A DNA stretch of 64,000 bases from Planctomycetia bacterium (GTDB taxonomy: Bacteria > Planctomycetota > Planctomycetia > Pirellulales > Thermoguttaceae). Numbering within the stretch: the stretch's first letter is position 1; each line of letters opens with the position of its first letter. The notes beneath the pieces were generated by a model. It saw only the letters and a program-made list of their open reading frames with translations, did no database searches and was not told the origin of the DNA. The translations under genes and the position numbers were made by a program. Of this stretch, positions 15,518 through 25,165 are shown piece by piece. The stretch spans positions 24,641 to 88,640 of the forward strand of contig JAUNSU010000001.1 in NCBI GenBank assembly GCA_030539035.1. The letters are read 5' to 3'.

Positions 15518-17482
15518 TTAGTTCGGGGTATCCAGATAAGGATCCTGTCCCATTCCGCGCTGCATTTTTTTACGTTCTTTTTCGTAATAAAGCATTGTTT
15601 TTCGATTTCGATAGCTTTTCCGTTCCACGATTCTTTGAGCGCGGTAGAAGGTTCCTTTTTTATTTTCAAAATGTTCGTCGGGCGCGTTTTCGCCCAGATT
15701 TTTAAGTTTATTTGCCTTTTTGGGACCGTAGGCCTTTTCCAAAATCTCATCTTCGAGAGAAAGATACTGCCGGTAAGATCCGGGATCGCCCTGTCGACCG
15801 CATCGGCCGATCAGCTGGCGGTCAATTCGCGCGGATTCATGAAGTTCTGTACAGATCACGTGAAGTCCGCCGGCGGCAACAACTTCTTCGGGCAGCTTGA
15901 TATCGGTTCCTCGCCCGGCCATATTTGTAGAAACGGTTACCTTGCCCCATTCGCCCGCTTTTTCCACGATTCCCGCCTCTTCTTCCACATGATTTGCGTT
16001 GAGAACCTGATGTTCGATTCCGCGTTCGCGCAAAAGAGAGGAGAGAATTTCCGATTTATCAATCGTTCTTGTTCCGATCAGAACCGGACGTCCAAGATCA
16101 TGCAGTTCGACGATCTCCTTTAAAATTGCTTCCCATTTGCTTTTTTCTGTACTGTAGATCTGAAGGGGAAGCTCGACCCGTTGTGGAGGTTTGTTGGTGG
16201 GAACAGGGATCACCTTGCATTTATAAATCCGGCGTAATTCGGTTCGGGACGCGTAAGCGGTTCCGGTCATCCCGGCCAGGTGCGCAAATCGAAGGAAGAA
16301 ATCCTGAACGGTGATTCGCGCGGCTTGCCCGGTTGCGACCGTAATTTTTACCCCTTCTTTTGCTTCAACGGCCTGATGGATTCCTTCGCGCCATTTTCGG
16401 CCTTCTCCCAATCGCCCGGTAAATTCATCGACAATTACGATTTCTCCATTCCGAACAACGAATTGCTGATCCAGTTTGAATTCCCGATCGACTTTGATCG
16501 CCCTTTTAATATATTCATAGACATAGAAAAGTCCGATCGTGTCCATTGCGTCCGGTTTTGGAAGCTGACGGGCCTTGAGACGTCCTTCCCGTGTTAATTC
16601 AACCGATTTTTTTTCATGATCGTATTCGTAATCGACATCTTCGATGAACTCGTAAACTTTATCGGCGGCCCATTTATAGGCTTCAACTTCCTTTTTCTGT
16701 TCTTCCGTGGGAAGCGCGCTGATGATCAAAGGAGTACTTGCCTCATCGATCAGAATACTGTCGGCTTCGTCCACAAGGCAAAAATAAGGCTCTTGGCGCT
16801 GGGTCGGTTTTTCGTTGGAAACACGGCCGCCGGTTCCTTCCAGCATTGCTCCGATCACATCCGCTTCTCCTTCCCGAATTCTTCTTAAAAGAAGACGGTC
16901 GCGGAGAAAGTCGAATCCGAATTCCTTTGCCGTTCCATAGGTAATATCGCAATCATAAGCCTTTCGCCGCTGATCGGTCGGCTGCTGGCTCTGGATCACT
17001 CCCACCTTCATTCCAAGGGCTTTATAGATGGGATCCATCAGCTGGGCATCGCGTGCGGCAAGATAATCGTTGACGGTTGCGAGCAGAGCGCCTTTTCCCA
17101 AAAGGGCATGAAGATAAAGAGGACAGGTTGCCGTCAACGTTTTTCCTTCCCCGGTTTGCATCTCGACGATGGAATTATGAAACATTGCGATTCCGCCAAG
17201 GATCTGGACATCGAAATGGCGCAAGCCAACGGTCCGCCGGCCCGCTTCACGAACCAGAGCGAACGCCTGCGGCAAGAGACGAACCAACGGAACCCCGCTG
17301 CGCGCTTGATAGCGAAGGGAAAGACTCTTCTTCTTCAGTTCCTGATCGTTCAGTTTACGAAAATCTTCTTCGAGAGCCTGGATCTTGTCCAACTCGAAAG
17401 ACCAACGCGCAAGATCCCCTTTCGTCGAAAAAGGAAGATAGCTTTCAAGTTGCCTTTTTGTTCCACTGGGGATCGCTTCCAA
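15518..17482 (-). CDS. Short SecA-family translocase ATPase (paralogue-like)
   Basis: The 654-residue protein has the SecA DEAD motor: Walker A MQTGEGKTLTA (GEGKT at 111-115), DEAD box VDEADSILIDEAST (DEAD at 238-241), the preprotein cross-linking region between the two halves of NBD1, and NBD2 motifs MAGRGTDIKLPE and IDRQLIGRCGRQGDPGS. SecA is normally ~840-900 residues. This one stops soon after NBD2, lacking most of the helical scaffold/wing and the C-terminal zinc linker. It may be a specialised SecA paralogue or a SecA-like helicase for a planctomycete export system. It is transcribed away from the lipoprotein gene upstream (88 bp gap), with which it may form an operon. Confidence 0.85.
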   Translation of the reverse strand: MEAIPSGTKRQLESYLPFSTKGDLARWSFELDKIQALEEDFRKLNDQELKKKSLSLRYQARSGVPLVRLLPQAFALVREAGRRTVGLRHFDVQILGGIAMFHNSIVEMQTGEGKTLTATCPLYLHALLGKGALLATVNDYLAARDAQLMDPIYKALGMKVGVIQSQQPTDQRRKAYDCDITYGTAKEFGFDFLRDRLLLRRIREGEADVIGAMLEGTGGRVSNEKPTQRQEPYFCLVDEADSILIDEASTPLIISALPTEEQKKEVEAYKWAADKVYEFIEDVDYEYDHEKKSVELTREGRLKARQLPKPDAMDTIGLFYVYEYIKRAIKVDREFKLDQQFVVRNGEIVIVDEFTGRLGEGRKWREGIHQAVEAKEGVKITVATGQAARITVQDFFLRFAHLAGMTGTAYASRTELRRIYKCKVIPVPTNKPPQRVELPLQIYSTEKSKWEAILKEIVELHDLGRPVLIGTRTIDKSEILSSLLRERGIEHQVLNANHVEEEAGIVEKAGEWGKVTVSTNMAGRGTDIKLPEEVVAAGGLHVICTELHESARIDRQLIGRCGRQGDPGSYRQYLSLEDEILEKAYGPKKANKLKNLGENAPDEHFENKKGTFYRAQRIVERKSYRNRKTMLYYEKERKKMQRGMGQDPYLDTPN

Positions 17483-17570
17483 AACCGGGTTCCTCTATCG
17501 TATCGGTGTTCACGCCAAAACCGGATCACGGAATTTTATTCCGGATCCGATTCAAAACGGCAATTTCGGT

Positions 17571-18473
17571 TTATTCAACAATTGTTCTGAAATGGACTTC
17601 CCGCAATTTGGCGGGTTCCGCAAGGAGGGCTTGGGACGATTGCGAGGAGACCGGAATCATCATCGGACGAACCGGCTCCAATGAATTCGGATGAACCGGA
17701 GCGGAGAATGTCTGATGGGACGGATCCGGAGATTTCGCCGCGTCGGGTGTTCCCTCTTTGCTCTTATTATCGCCTTTTACAGAGGGTGTGGGAAGTGGGT
17801 TCCCCGAGATTTCTTCGGGCTTTTCTCTCTTTGAACCGACGGATGAACTGTTTGTTTCCTTTTTTTCTCTTTCCTGTCCGGTATTGACAAACGCGGGCTT
17901 GCTAACGGGCTTATGATTATCCGCATAGGAACCGAAATCGGAGTTGTCCTTATTCTCTTTCAAATCCTTGTTTTCCTGCTTCTTCGGGAGAATCGGGAGA
18001 ATGTTCCTTTCATCTTTTTTCGGAAGATCCGCAGAGACCGGCTTAACGGAAGATTCCCTGGAATCGGGGCCATCATAGACCGCTGTCTGAATTTTTTCTT
18101 TTTCCGGCAATGTCTGTGAAGCCTGAGGTGTTCCCTGGGAATCGGCTTTTTGAGTGATACTTCCATTCGGAATCTGTCCGGAACTGTCCGGATACACGAT
18201 TTTTGTATTGGATCCGCCCGGCGGGAGCGGCGGAGGGGTCGGAGTCGGCGCGGGCGCAATGGTCGTATTTATAATCGGCTTCGGAAGCGGTTCCGGGGGT
18301 TGAGGAGGAACAACAGGACCCGAACCGGACGGCGCGGACGGTGATTGCGCTGCCGGCGGAACGGTGTTGTTGAAGGGATTATGGGACTGGTTGTTTGGCG
18401 CGGTTGCACACCCTCCTTCAAAAAGGACGGATAAAGCCAAAAACAACAGGGCGCTGTATTTACTGGGATTCAT
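17571..18473 (-). CDS. Proline-rich low-complexity lipoprotein
   Basis: The 300-residue protein starts MNPSKYSALLFLALSVLFEGGC, a lipoprotein-like signal whose cysteine at residue 22 is preceded by GG (a weak lipobox). The rest is low complexity: a proline-rich stretch (~35-90), then K/E/S-rich polar sequence to the end, with no globular domain I can recognise. ATG 18473 is chosen with GGAGAG as ribosome site. An upstream extension to 18590 would put a basic non-signal segment first. It precedes the SecA-like gene on the same strand. It may be a periplasm-spanning linker protein (inference). Confidence 0.6.
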   Translation of the reverse strand: MNPSKYSALLFLALSVLFEGGCATAPNNQSHNPFNNTVPPAAQSPSAPSGSGPVVPPQPPEPLPKPIINTTIAPAPTPTPPPLPPGGSNTKIVYPDSSGQIPNGSITQKADSQGTPQASQTLPEKEKIQTAVYDGPDSRESSVKPVSADLPKKDERNILPILPKKQENKDLKENKDNSDFGSYADNHKPVSKPAFVNTGQEREKKETNSSSVGSKREKPEEISGNPLPTPSVKGDNKSKEGTPDAAKSPDPSHQTFSAPVHPNSLEPVRPMMIPVSSQSSQALLAEPAKLREVHFRTIVE

Positions 18474-19019
18474 TTTTCTCTCCGCGTTTTGGATTGAATG
18501 AATGGGACCGGAATATTTCGGTCTGTTCAAGAATCTTCTTAGGAAGGATCTTTTGAAGTCGAAATGGTAAATCTCGATCTTACCATCCAATATTATTTAT
18601 CAAAAATGAGAATCTTCAAGTTTTTTTCGCACAGATTTTCAAATTTTTACATCATTTATGGATTATTAGTCCGTTTGTGTCAATTATTTAAGTGCGGCAA
18701 ATTAGGAAATATTGTAAATCGTATCAATTTTAATTATACAAGCAGAATAAAAAGTATCCTGAAAGGTTAATGAATCGCATTTTGTAATGGGATCTGGGTC
18801 CGGAAAGGAAGGGATTCTCCTGTTTTTGCCCGCTTGATAATCGTTAATAAAAGAAAATTGAAGAAAAATCCCCTCAAATTTCAGAAAATTATATATATTT
18901 TACATAAATTTTCTAAAATACCTATATACACAAGTCGATTTAGTGATTATTATAATAGGTAGAGAAGGAATTATAGGATGTATAGTATGGATAAAAAGTA
19001 CAGATAAGGAGAATAAGCT
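18474..19019. other. AT-rich divergent intergenic region with csrA leader
   Basis: No gene is apparent. The left two thirds are AT-rich without a clear structure. The right end holds a TATAAT at 18951-18956 without a good -35, followed by the csrA leader. In that leader four GGA triplets lie at 18967, 18976, 18989 and 19008. The last is part of the ribosome site AAGGAG (19006-19011). Repeated GGA in a short leader is the pattern bound by CsrA itself. Confidence 0.5.
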
Positions 19020-19250
19020 ATGTTAGTACTGTCAAGATACAAGGATCAGAGTATTTATATTGGCGATGATATCGTTATTACCGTTGTTGATGTCCGCGGA
19101 GATCGAATTCGCTTGGGAATCGAAGCGCCCGCTGATGTTCCGGTCCATCGGGAAGAGATCTACGAAGCGATTAAAAGGGACAAACTTTCCCTCGAACTGG
19201 ATAATTCTTATAAAGGAAACGATAAAGTTCTCGAATTTTCTCTTCGCTGA
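19020..19250 (+). CDS. csrA: Carbon storage regulator CsrA
   Basis: The 76-residue product opens MLVLSRYKDQSIYIGDDI and continues with RLGIEAPADVPVHREEIYEAI, the CsrA core with the RNA-contacting VHREE. It forms a dimer that binds GGA-containing hairpins in mRNA leaders and usually blocks translation. The C-terminal ~18 residues extend slightly past the typical ~60-residue proteins. A perfect ribosome site AAGGAG precedes the ATG. Position directly before flhA fits its common link with flagellar control. Its own leader has four GGA motifs, suggesting autoregulation. Confidence 0.95.
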   Translation: MLVLSRYKDQSIYIGDDIVITVVDVRGDRIRLGIEAPADVPVHREEIYEAIKRDKLSLELDNSYKGNDKVLEFSLR

Positions 19251-19283
19251 ATGGAAAGATCGTTTATGATCGTATTCTGAACT

Positions 19284-19316
19284 TGCCCGTATAAAAAAGA
19301 AGTGTTTATACGGGCA
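19284..19316 (+). terminator. Hairpin after csrA
   Basis: TGCCCGTATAAA (19284-19295) and TTTATACGGGCA (19305-19316) form a perfect 12-bp stem with a 9-nt loop. It starts 33 bp after the csrA stop. No T-run follows, so it may attenuate rather than fully end transcription before flhA. Confidence 0.65.
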
Positions 19317-19533
19317 GGCTTCCAGTTGATCTATTAGAACAGACCGGATATTCTTTCTTGAAATCAGGGAATATTTATCGGATCGGGCCTTATTTTCCCG
19401 AAGTTGCTCTGGACAAAAAACGCATTTTCCTGTATTCTTCCTTTTGAACTTCTTTTTTCGGAAATGCTGGAAGAAGAATCCCTGATCAGGATATATACGT
19501 ATTGAAATATGTGTTTGGAGCAAATAAACGAAT

Positions 19534-21636
19534 ATGGAAAAGAAATTGTATGGAATCGGAATCCAGAATTTTTTGGTTCCCTGTTTTGTTGCGGCGACCC
19601 TTCTGGTTGCTCTTATTACGCTTCCAAGTTCCATTATGGACCTTCTTTTGTCGGTTAATCTTGCCTTTGGCGTGATCATTCTTCTTACAACATTTTTTGT
19701 TCGAAAACCGCTGGATTTCAGTATCTTTCCGACCGTTCTTTTAATTACGACTTTATTCCGGCTGGTTTTGAATATTGCGACGACCCGTCTGATCTTGACC
19801 CGGGCAGGTGAATACGGGGATCTTGCCGCCGGCCATGTGATTAAAAGTTTTAGCGGATTTGTGAGCGGGGAAAGCCTTGTGGTCGGAATTGTCATTTTTT
19901 CCCTCTTCATTATTGTTCAGTTCGTCGTAATCACCAAAGGAGCGACCCGAATCAGCGAGGTTGCTGCCCGATTCACTCTCGACGCGATGCCGGGTCGGCA
20001 AATGGCGATCGATGCGGATCTTCGTGCGGGCGAAATTACGGATAAACAGGCGCGAATCCTTCGCGAAGAATTGACAGAACAGTCCGACTTTTTCGGGGCG
20101 ATGGATGGGGCAAGCAAGTTCGTTCGGGGAGACGCGATTGCATCGTTGATCATTACTTTTATCAATGTGATCGGCGGTCTTTTCGTCGGGGTGATTCAGG
20201 ATAAAATGCCGCTTTCGGACGCATTAACACTCTACACAACATTGACGATTGGCGATGGACTCGTATCGCAGATCCCCGCGCTGCTCATCTCCATTGCAAC
20301 CGGAATACTCATTACCCGAAGCCGGGAATCGAAAGATCTTCCGAGTCTGGTTCTTGCGCAGTTGTTTTTCCGGCCGGAAGTCCTGCTGATCACCGCCCTG
20401 TTTTTATGTATTTTGGCGTTGACCGGAATGCCGCCTGTTCCGCTTTTGGCGATTGGTCTTTGCTGTTTTGTCTTTTCTTTTGTCCTGAAAAACAAAAAGA
20501 AAAATTGGGATAAGGAAGCGGAATCTTCCAAAGAAAAAGGGGATTTGGATCCCAGCGAAAAAAAAGGTCCGGAGCGAATCGAAAATTACCTTGCGATTGA
20601 TCCGATGGAGCTTGAACTCGGAATTGGACTTCTTGCAATCGCGGATCCCGATCAAGGGGGAGATATTTTGGATCGGATCCGCCGAATCCGGGAACGAATC
20701 GCATCGGAATTGGGACTTCTGCTTCCCAAAGTCCGAATACGGGACAGTCTTCTTCTGGACGATAATCAATATCGGATCCGAATCGATGGAGAAGAGGTCG
20801 GATTCGGGATGATTTATCCCATGATGTATCTCGCGGTTCAGGAAGCGGGATCGCGGGAAAAACTCGATGGTCTGCAAACGACCAGCCCGATCGACGGTCA
20901 ACCGGCATATTGGATTGAAGAAAAACAGATCGAAAAAGCGAAAGCCGCCGGATACGATGTTCTTGATCCAAAGACGATCATTGAACAGCACCTTTTTAAA
21001 ATAATTCAGCGGGAGGCGGGCCATTTTTTGACGCGGGATGCCGCTAAACATCTTTTGGATGAATTGCACTCGATTTCGCCTGCTGTCGTTGATGAACTGA
21101 TCCCGGATCAATTGAGTATCGTTCAGGTTCAGCAGATCCTTCGTCTTTTACTGGATGAAAATGTATCGATCCGTCAATTGGGAACAATTCTGGAAACGGT
21201 TGGCGATTTCATTGCCCGAACACAGGATCCTGTTCTTTTGGCTGAACAGGTCCGGCAGCGGCTTGCGCGAACCTTATGCGGTAAACTTCGGGATCCGGAC
21301 CGCTTCCTCCACGTTCTTCTTTGTTCTCCGGAATGGGAACAGATCGTTCAGGATGGAATCACTTCGAGCGATCAGGGATGGGAAACCCGGCTGGATCCCA
21401 TTATGGTCAAAGGTTTTTTGAAAAATCTGGGCCTTGGACTTGCCGGAATGAAAGCGATGCGCTTTCCTCCTGTTCTGCTGGTAAGTCCGGGAATCCGGTT
21501 TGCCGTTCGAAATTTGACCCGACCGGAATATCCCGATTTGAATGTTTTGAGCTTTAAAGAGATCTCCTCCGATACAAAGACAATTTCGGAAGGAACAATA
21601 TCATCCGAAATGGAAGAGGAAGGAAAGTCTTCATGA
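19534..21636 (+). CDS. flhA: Flagellar export apparatus protein FlhA
   Basis: The 700-residue protein has the eight-helix FlhA/SctV membrane domain with the FHIPEP-type signature region (LFRLVLNIATTRLIL), the cytoplasmic loop motif DAMPGRQMAIDADL, and a C-terminal cytoplasmic domain with the HLFKIIQREAGHFLTRD segment. It forms the nonameric gate of the flagellar type III export machine in the inner membrane. SctV of injectisomes is the homologue, but the neighbouring csrA and absence of injectisome genes favour flagella. ATG 19534 lacks a strong ribosome site. Its TGA overlaps the next gene's ATG (ATGA), so the two are co-translated. Confidence 0.92.
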   Translation: MEKKLYGIGIQNFLVPCFVAATLLVALITLPSSIMDLLLSVNLAFGVIILLTTFFVRKPLDFSIFPTVLLITTLFRLVLNIATTRLILTRAGEYGDLAAGHVIKSFSGFVSGESLVVGIVIFSLFIIVQFVVITKGATRISEVAARFTLDAMPGRQMAIDADLRAGEITDKQARILREELTEQSDFFGAMDGASKFVRGDAIASLIITFINVIGGLFVGVIQDKMPLSDALTLYTTLTIGDGLVSQIPALLISIATGILITRSRESKDLPSLVLAQLFFRPEVLLITALFLCILALTGMPPVPLLAIGLCCFVFSFVLKNKKKNWDKEAESSKEKGDLDPSEKKGPERIENYLAIDPMELELGIGLLAIADPDQGGDILDRIRRIRERIASELGLLLPKVRIRDSLLLDDNQYRIRIDGEEVGFGMIYPMMYLAVQEAGSREKLDGLQTTSPIDGQPAYWIEEKQIEKAKAAGYDVLDPKTIIEQHLFKIIQREAGHFLTRDAAKHLLDELHSISPAVVDELIPDQLSIVQVQQILRLLLDENVSIRQLGTILETVGDFIARTQDPVLLAEQVRQRLARTLCGKLRDPDRFLHVLLCSPEWEQIVQDGITSSDQGWETRLDPIMVKGFLKNLGLGLAGMKAMRFPPVLLVSPGIRFAVRNLTRPEYPDLNVLSFKEISSDTKTISEGTISSEMEEEGKSS

Positions 21637-24026
21637 TAAAAATAATGGCCCCGGCAGGGGATAAAGAACGAATGATCGCGGCGATCAAAGCGGGAGCCGA
21701 TGAACTCTATATGGGAATAGCCGGCTTTGGTGCCCGGCGATTTGCCCAAAATTTTTCCGTTGAGGAATATTGCTCCGCGATTGATCTTGCTCATCAGTAC
21801 GGTGTTTCTGTTCATCTTACTTTGAATACGATCCTTTCAGATCGGGAGATGGACGATCTTTACAACGATCTTTCCCGGCTTTATCAAGCCGGACTCGACG
21901 CGGTGATCGTTCAGGATTTCGGCGTTGTTCGTTTCCTCCGGTCAAATTTTCCCGGCCTTCCCCTTCACGCGTCAACACAGATGTCCATTTCCCATCCGGA
22001 AGAGATCGAATGGCTTGGGGAACAGGGCTTTAAAAGAGCGGTTCTTGCCCGCGAACTTTCTTTGGATGAGATCGAAAACATGCGGGCGGCCGCACAGGGA
22101 AAAATGGAACTGGAGATCTTTGCTTCCGGATCCCTTTGTCTTTCCTGTTCCGGAAAATGCTATCTGTCCAGCTTTATCGGCGGCCGGAGCGGGAATCGGG
22201 GAATGTGTACTCAGCCTTGCCGGCAGTATTATAAACGATTATCTCCCGAACCGCAGCGCGAGGGCTTTTTTCTTTCTCTCAAGGATCAATTACAGGATGA
22301 AAAGGATCTTGAAAAACTCGCGAAGATCGGAGTCGATTCGATCAAGCTCGAAGGCCGAATGAAATCGCCTGTTTATGTTTATGAGATTGTCCGCTATTTT
22401 CGCGCACTGCTGGACAAGATCCAGATCCCAAAAGGAACCGAATCGCCCATCCGCCGAGCGATCAAGGGTGAGATCCTTCCCAACGAAAAAGCCGATCGGA
22501 ACCGAATCGTTTCCCTTTTTAACCGCGGATACGATAAAGGATATCTTTATGATCATGATCCCGATATTGTCAATGAAAAATTTTCCGCCAACTTCGGCTT
22601 CGAAATCGGAAAAGTCCGCGGAAAGACCATTCTCCTTTCCCGTCCGGTTTGCAATGGAGACGGAATCGTCTATCTCGATTATGATATGCAAAAACTCGGA
22701 GGAAAAAATGTGGATTGGATCGATCTGATTCATTCCTCAGGCAATCGGAAAAAAGTGGATTCGGCGAAAGCGGGAGATCAGGTCGTTTTTGATGATCCTC
22801 CCCCGGAAAGGGCCGTTTATGTTTATAAGACCAATGATTTCCTTTTGAATAAGGAGATCTCGAATCTTCTGCTTCAGGTCCAGCGCTATTCTCCCGTAAA
22901 CGCGCGGTTAAGCGCCCGGCTCGGGAAACCTCTGAAATTGACTTTGCAAAATGATCGGGAATCCATTACTGTTGAATCGGATTCTCCGGTGGAAAAGGCA
23001 AAAAAAATCGCGATGAATCCGGATTCGCTCCGCGATGCTTTCGATCGCTTCGGTGAATCGCCTTATTGGTTGAACGACTGCAAAATCGAAATGGATCCCG
23101 ATATCTTTATTCCGAAATCCGCTTTGAACAAACTTCGGCAAGAGGCAACGGAAGCTCTTCAGCGGAAAACCGGGGAATCCTATCGGCGATCGAAGCCGGA
23201 ACCGCCAAAGCGCGCTTCTTCTTCGGTCAAAAGTTCCTGCCCGGATACGAAAGCAGATCCCGCGGAAGATTCCCTGATGAAGTATTTGGCCTGCGCTGTT
23301 CGTACTCCGGAGCAATTTCAGGCCTGTATGAAGTTTGGAATATCAAAGATCTATTATCTTGCCCATCCCGTATTTTTTTCCGGGCAATCAGGTGAAAAGG
23401 CGGAGGATCAAGAGAAAAAACCGGACGGAGATCTATCGGACCAGCTGCCTGATCTGCTTGCCGGATCCCTGTATGATGCGATCACGTTTGAAAAGCGTGG
23501 AAAATCTTTTACCGCCGATTGGACCTTTAATGTTGGAAATGCAGAATCGGTCCAATATCTGAATGAACGTTTTACACATCTGGAAACACTTTATCTTTCT
23601 CCGGAGCTTTCGGAAAATGCTCTTGCCGAGATCATTGACAAGATCAAAGGGAATAAAAAAGTCCGTCCGATTCGATTTGGACTTCCCCTTTACGGATATC
23701 TTGCGGGAATGTATACGCGAAAGACCCTTTTTTCCGATCGGGAAGTCGTTTTGGAAAATCCGACAGGACATAAAATCATCGCGGTCAATAATCGAAAGTG
23801 GTATCAGGATGGAAAATCGTTGTCGGGAAGTACGATCCTGGACGAGGATCCGCTCGATATAATCGATGCGATTCCCTGGATTCGTAAAACGGGATTTGAT
23901 GAAATACGGCTGGACTTTACACGGGAAAGCGCGGCGGAGATCCTCTCGATTCTTAAACGGACGACGTCCGGACATTTTGAATCTTACAAGATTCATTCTT
24001 ACGGATTCGGAAAAGGAATCTTTTAA
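21633..24026 (+). CDS. U32-family protein, RlhA/TrhP-like with DUF3656
   Basis: The 797-residue protein begins MAPAGDKERMIAAIKAGAD and contains the U32 signature FASGSLCLSCSGKCYLSS with clustered cysteines, then RGMCTQPCRQYY and the C-terminal part typical of long U32 members carrying a DUF3656-type domain. Relatives hydroxylate 23S rRNA (RlhA) or tRNA wobble uridines (TrhP) using prephenate and an iron-sulfur cluster; older annotation calls them collagenases. It overlaps flhA by 4 bp, with GAGGAAGGAAAG before the ATG. The flagellar neighbour may be chance. The target RNA cannot be told from sequence. Confidence 0.85.
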   Translation: MIKIMAPAGDKERMIAAIKAGADELYMGIAGFGARRFAQNFSVEEYCSAIDLAHQYGVSVHLTLNTILSDREMDDLYNDLSRLYQAGLDAVIVQDFGVVRFLRSNFPGLPLHASTQMSISHPEEIEWLGEQGFKRAVLARELSLDEIENMRAAAQGKMELEIFASGSLCLSCSGKCYLSSFIGGRSGNRGMCTQPCRQYYKRLSPEPQREGFFLSLKDQLQDEKDLEKLAKIGVDSIKLEGRMKSPVYVYEIVRYFRALLDKIQIPKGTESPIRRAIKGEILPNEKADRNRIVSLFNRGYDKGYLYDHDPDIVNEKFSANFGFEIGKVRGKTILLSRPVCNGDGIVYLDYDMQKLGGKNVDWIDLIHSSGNRKKVDSAKAGDQVVFDDPPPERAVYVYKTNDFLLNKEISNLLLQVQRYSPVNARLSARLGKPLKLTLQNDRESITVESDSPVEKAKKIAMNPDSLRDAFDRFGESPYWLNDCKIEMDPDIFIPKSALNKLRQEATEALQRKTGESYRRSKPEPPKRASSSVKSSCPDTKADPAEDSLMKYLACAVRTPEQFQACMKFGISKIYYLAHPVFFSGQSGEKAEDQEKKPDGDLSDQLPDLLAGSLYDAITFEKRGKSFTADWTFNVGNAESVQYLNERFTHLETLYLSPELSENALAEIIDKIKGNKKVRPIRFGLPLYGYLAGMYTRKTLFSDREVVLENPTGHKIIAVNNRKWYQDGKSLSGSTILDEDPLDIIDAIPWIRKTGFDEIRLDFTRESAAEILSILKRTTSGHFESYKIHSYGFGKGIF

Positions 24027-24096
24027 AAGCCTTTTGAAGATCATGGGTCCGATCCATGATCTTCGGATAAATACGGATGGGAATTCTCCTTTCCGG

Positions 24097-24966
24097 TCAG
24101 CGGTCTTTTTTCTTTTGATATTCCCGGCTTGCGCGCCGGAGTGTTTCCCGTTCCTGTTCCGTTAAGGCCGCTTCCCCGTATTGCGAGATCTTTCTCAGAA
24201 GCCGATCCACTTCGGCTTCCATTTCATTGGAGGGACCGGGATCTTCCCGATGAACGGAGAACGTTCGCGGGGAGTATTTTCCCTTTTGCTTTTTAAAGTT
24301 GCCGAGAGCGGTGAATCGTATTCGGGAAAAGAAATAGATCAAGGCAAAAGCGGCGCCAGCAAGATGAACTTCGTGCGCGATGTTTCCTTTTCCTTCCCAA
24401 GCACCCATAGTATCATAGACGATATATCCGATCCCGAGCAACCAGGCGGGAACCGGAATGATCCCATAAATATAAAGCATCATATTCGGGTAATTCAAAA
24501 TAAAAAGGATCACCGTTGCGGAAACGGCTCCGGAAGCGCCGAGCATCGCCCCTTCTCCGCCCATGTGCAGAAATCCCCAGATCAGGCCTCCAACAATAAT
24601 CGCGATGAGATAAAAAATGAGAAATTCTTTCCGTCCGTATCGCTGTTCAACCGGAGGCCCCAAAAAGAACAGCGTAAACATATTCGCGAGAATGTGCATG
24701 AAATTACTCGGATCCTGAACAAATCCGTAGGTCAAAATTTGGTACCAGTAGAGAGGATGTCCAAAATTCTCCGCTTTCATCATCAAAGAGTTGGTGATCA
24801 GGTTGTTTTCCGGAGTAAGGAGCGCGTTTAAAAAATAAAGGGCAACATTGATAATAATGATCCAGGTAACGGCGGACAGGGAAGAACGAGGAGTTCTTCG
24901 GCGGATCCCTCGTCTGTTCTCATCGGAACGGTCTTCCCTAAAATAATCCCGATCATAGATTCCCAT
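24097..24966 (-). CDS. Rhomboid-family intramembrane serine protease
   Basis: The 289-residue protein has a basic cytoplasmic start (MGIYDRDYFREDR), six hydrophobic segments, the catalytic-serine motif GASGAVSA and a histidine in HEVHLAG in the last core helix. These are the Ser-His dyad of rhomboid proteases, which cut membrane proteins within the lipid bilayer. The asparagine-containing L1 region (HILANMFTLFFLG) is also present. A polar tail with a coiled E/R-rich end follows. The start was set to ATG 24966 with AGGAG upstream; an in-frame extension to 25008 is not rhomboid-like. It is transcribed alone. Confidence 0.9.
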   Translation of the reverse strand: MGIYDRDYFREDRSDENRRGIRRRTPRSSLSAVTWIIIINVALYFLNALLTPENNLITNSLMMKAENFGHPLYWYQILTYGFVQDPSNFMHILANMFTLFFLGPPVEQRYGRKEFLIFYLIAIIVGGLIWGFLHMGGEGAMLGASGAVSATVILFILNYPNMMLYIYGIIPVPAWLLGIGYIVYDTMGAWEGKGNIAHEVHLAGAAFALIYFFSRIRFTALGNFKKQKGKYSPRTFSVHREDPGPSNEMEAEVDRLLRKISQYGEAALTEQERETLRRASREYQKKKDR

Positions 24967-25165
24967 TTTCAACTCTCCTGAATATTCTTCAAAATCACCT
25001 CTTTTCAAGTTCAGTAAAGATCAAAAAGAGGGATCATTTCAACAGTACGAATATTTTGATGATGCCTGCGGTAAGCAATCACTCAAATTTTATTATACAT
25101 GATTATGGATATTGCATACCCCGTCCGGTCAAGATTTTCGATTGTTGGAGGAAAGATAAAAAAGA

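Noticed and set aside
19534..21636. Injectisome SctV instead of FlhA
   Set aside because: No other injectisome genes; csrA neighbour favours flagella.
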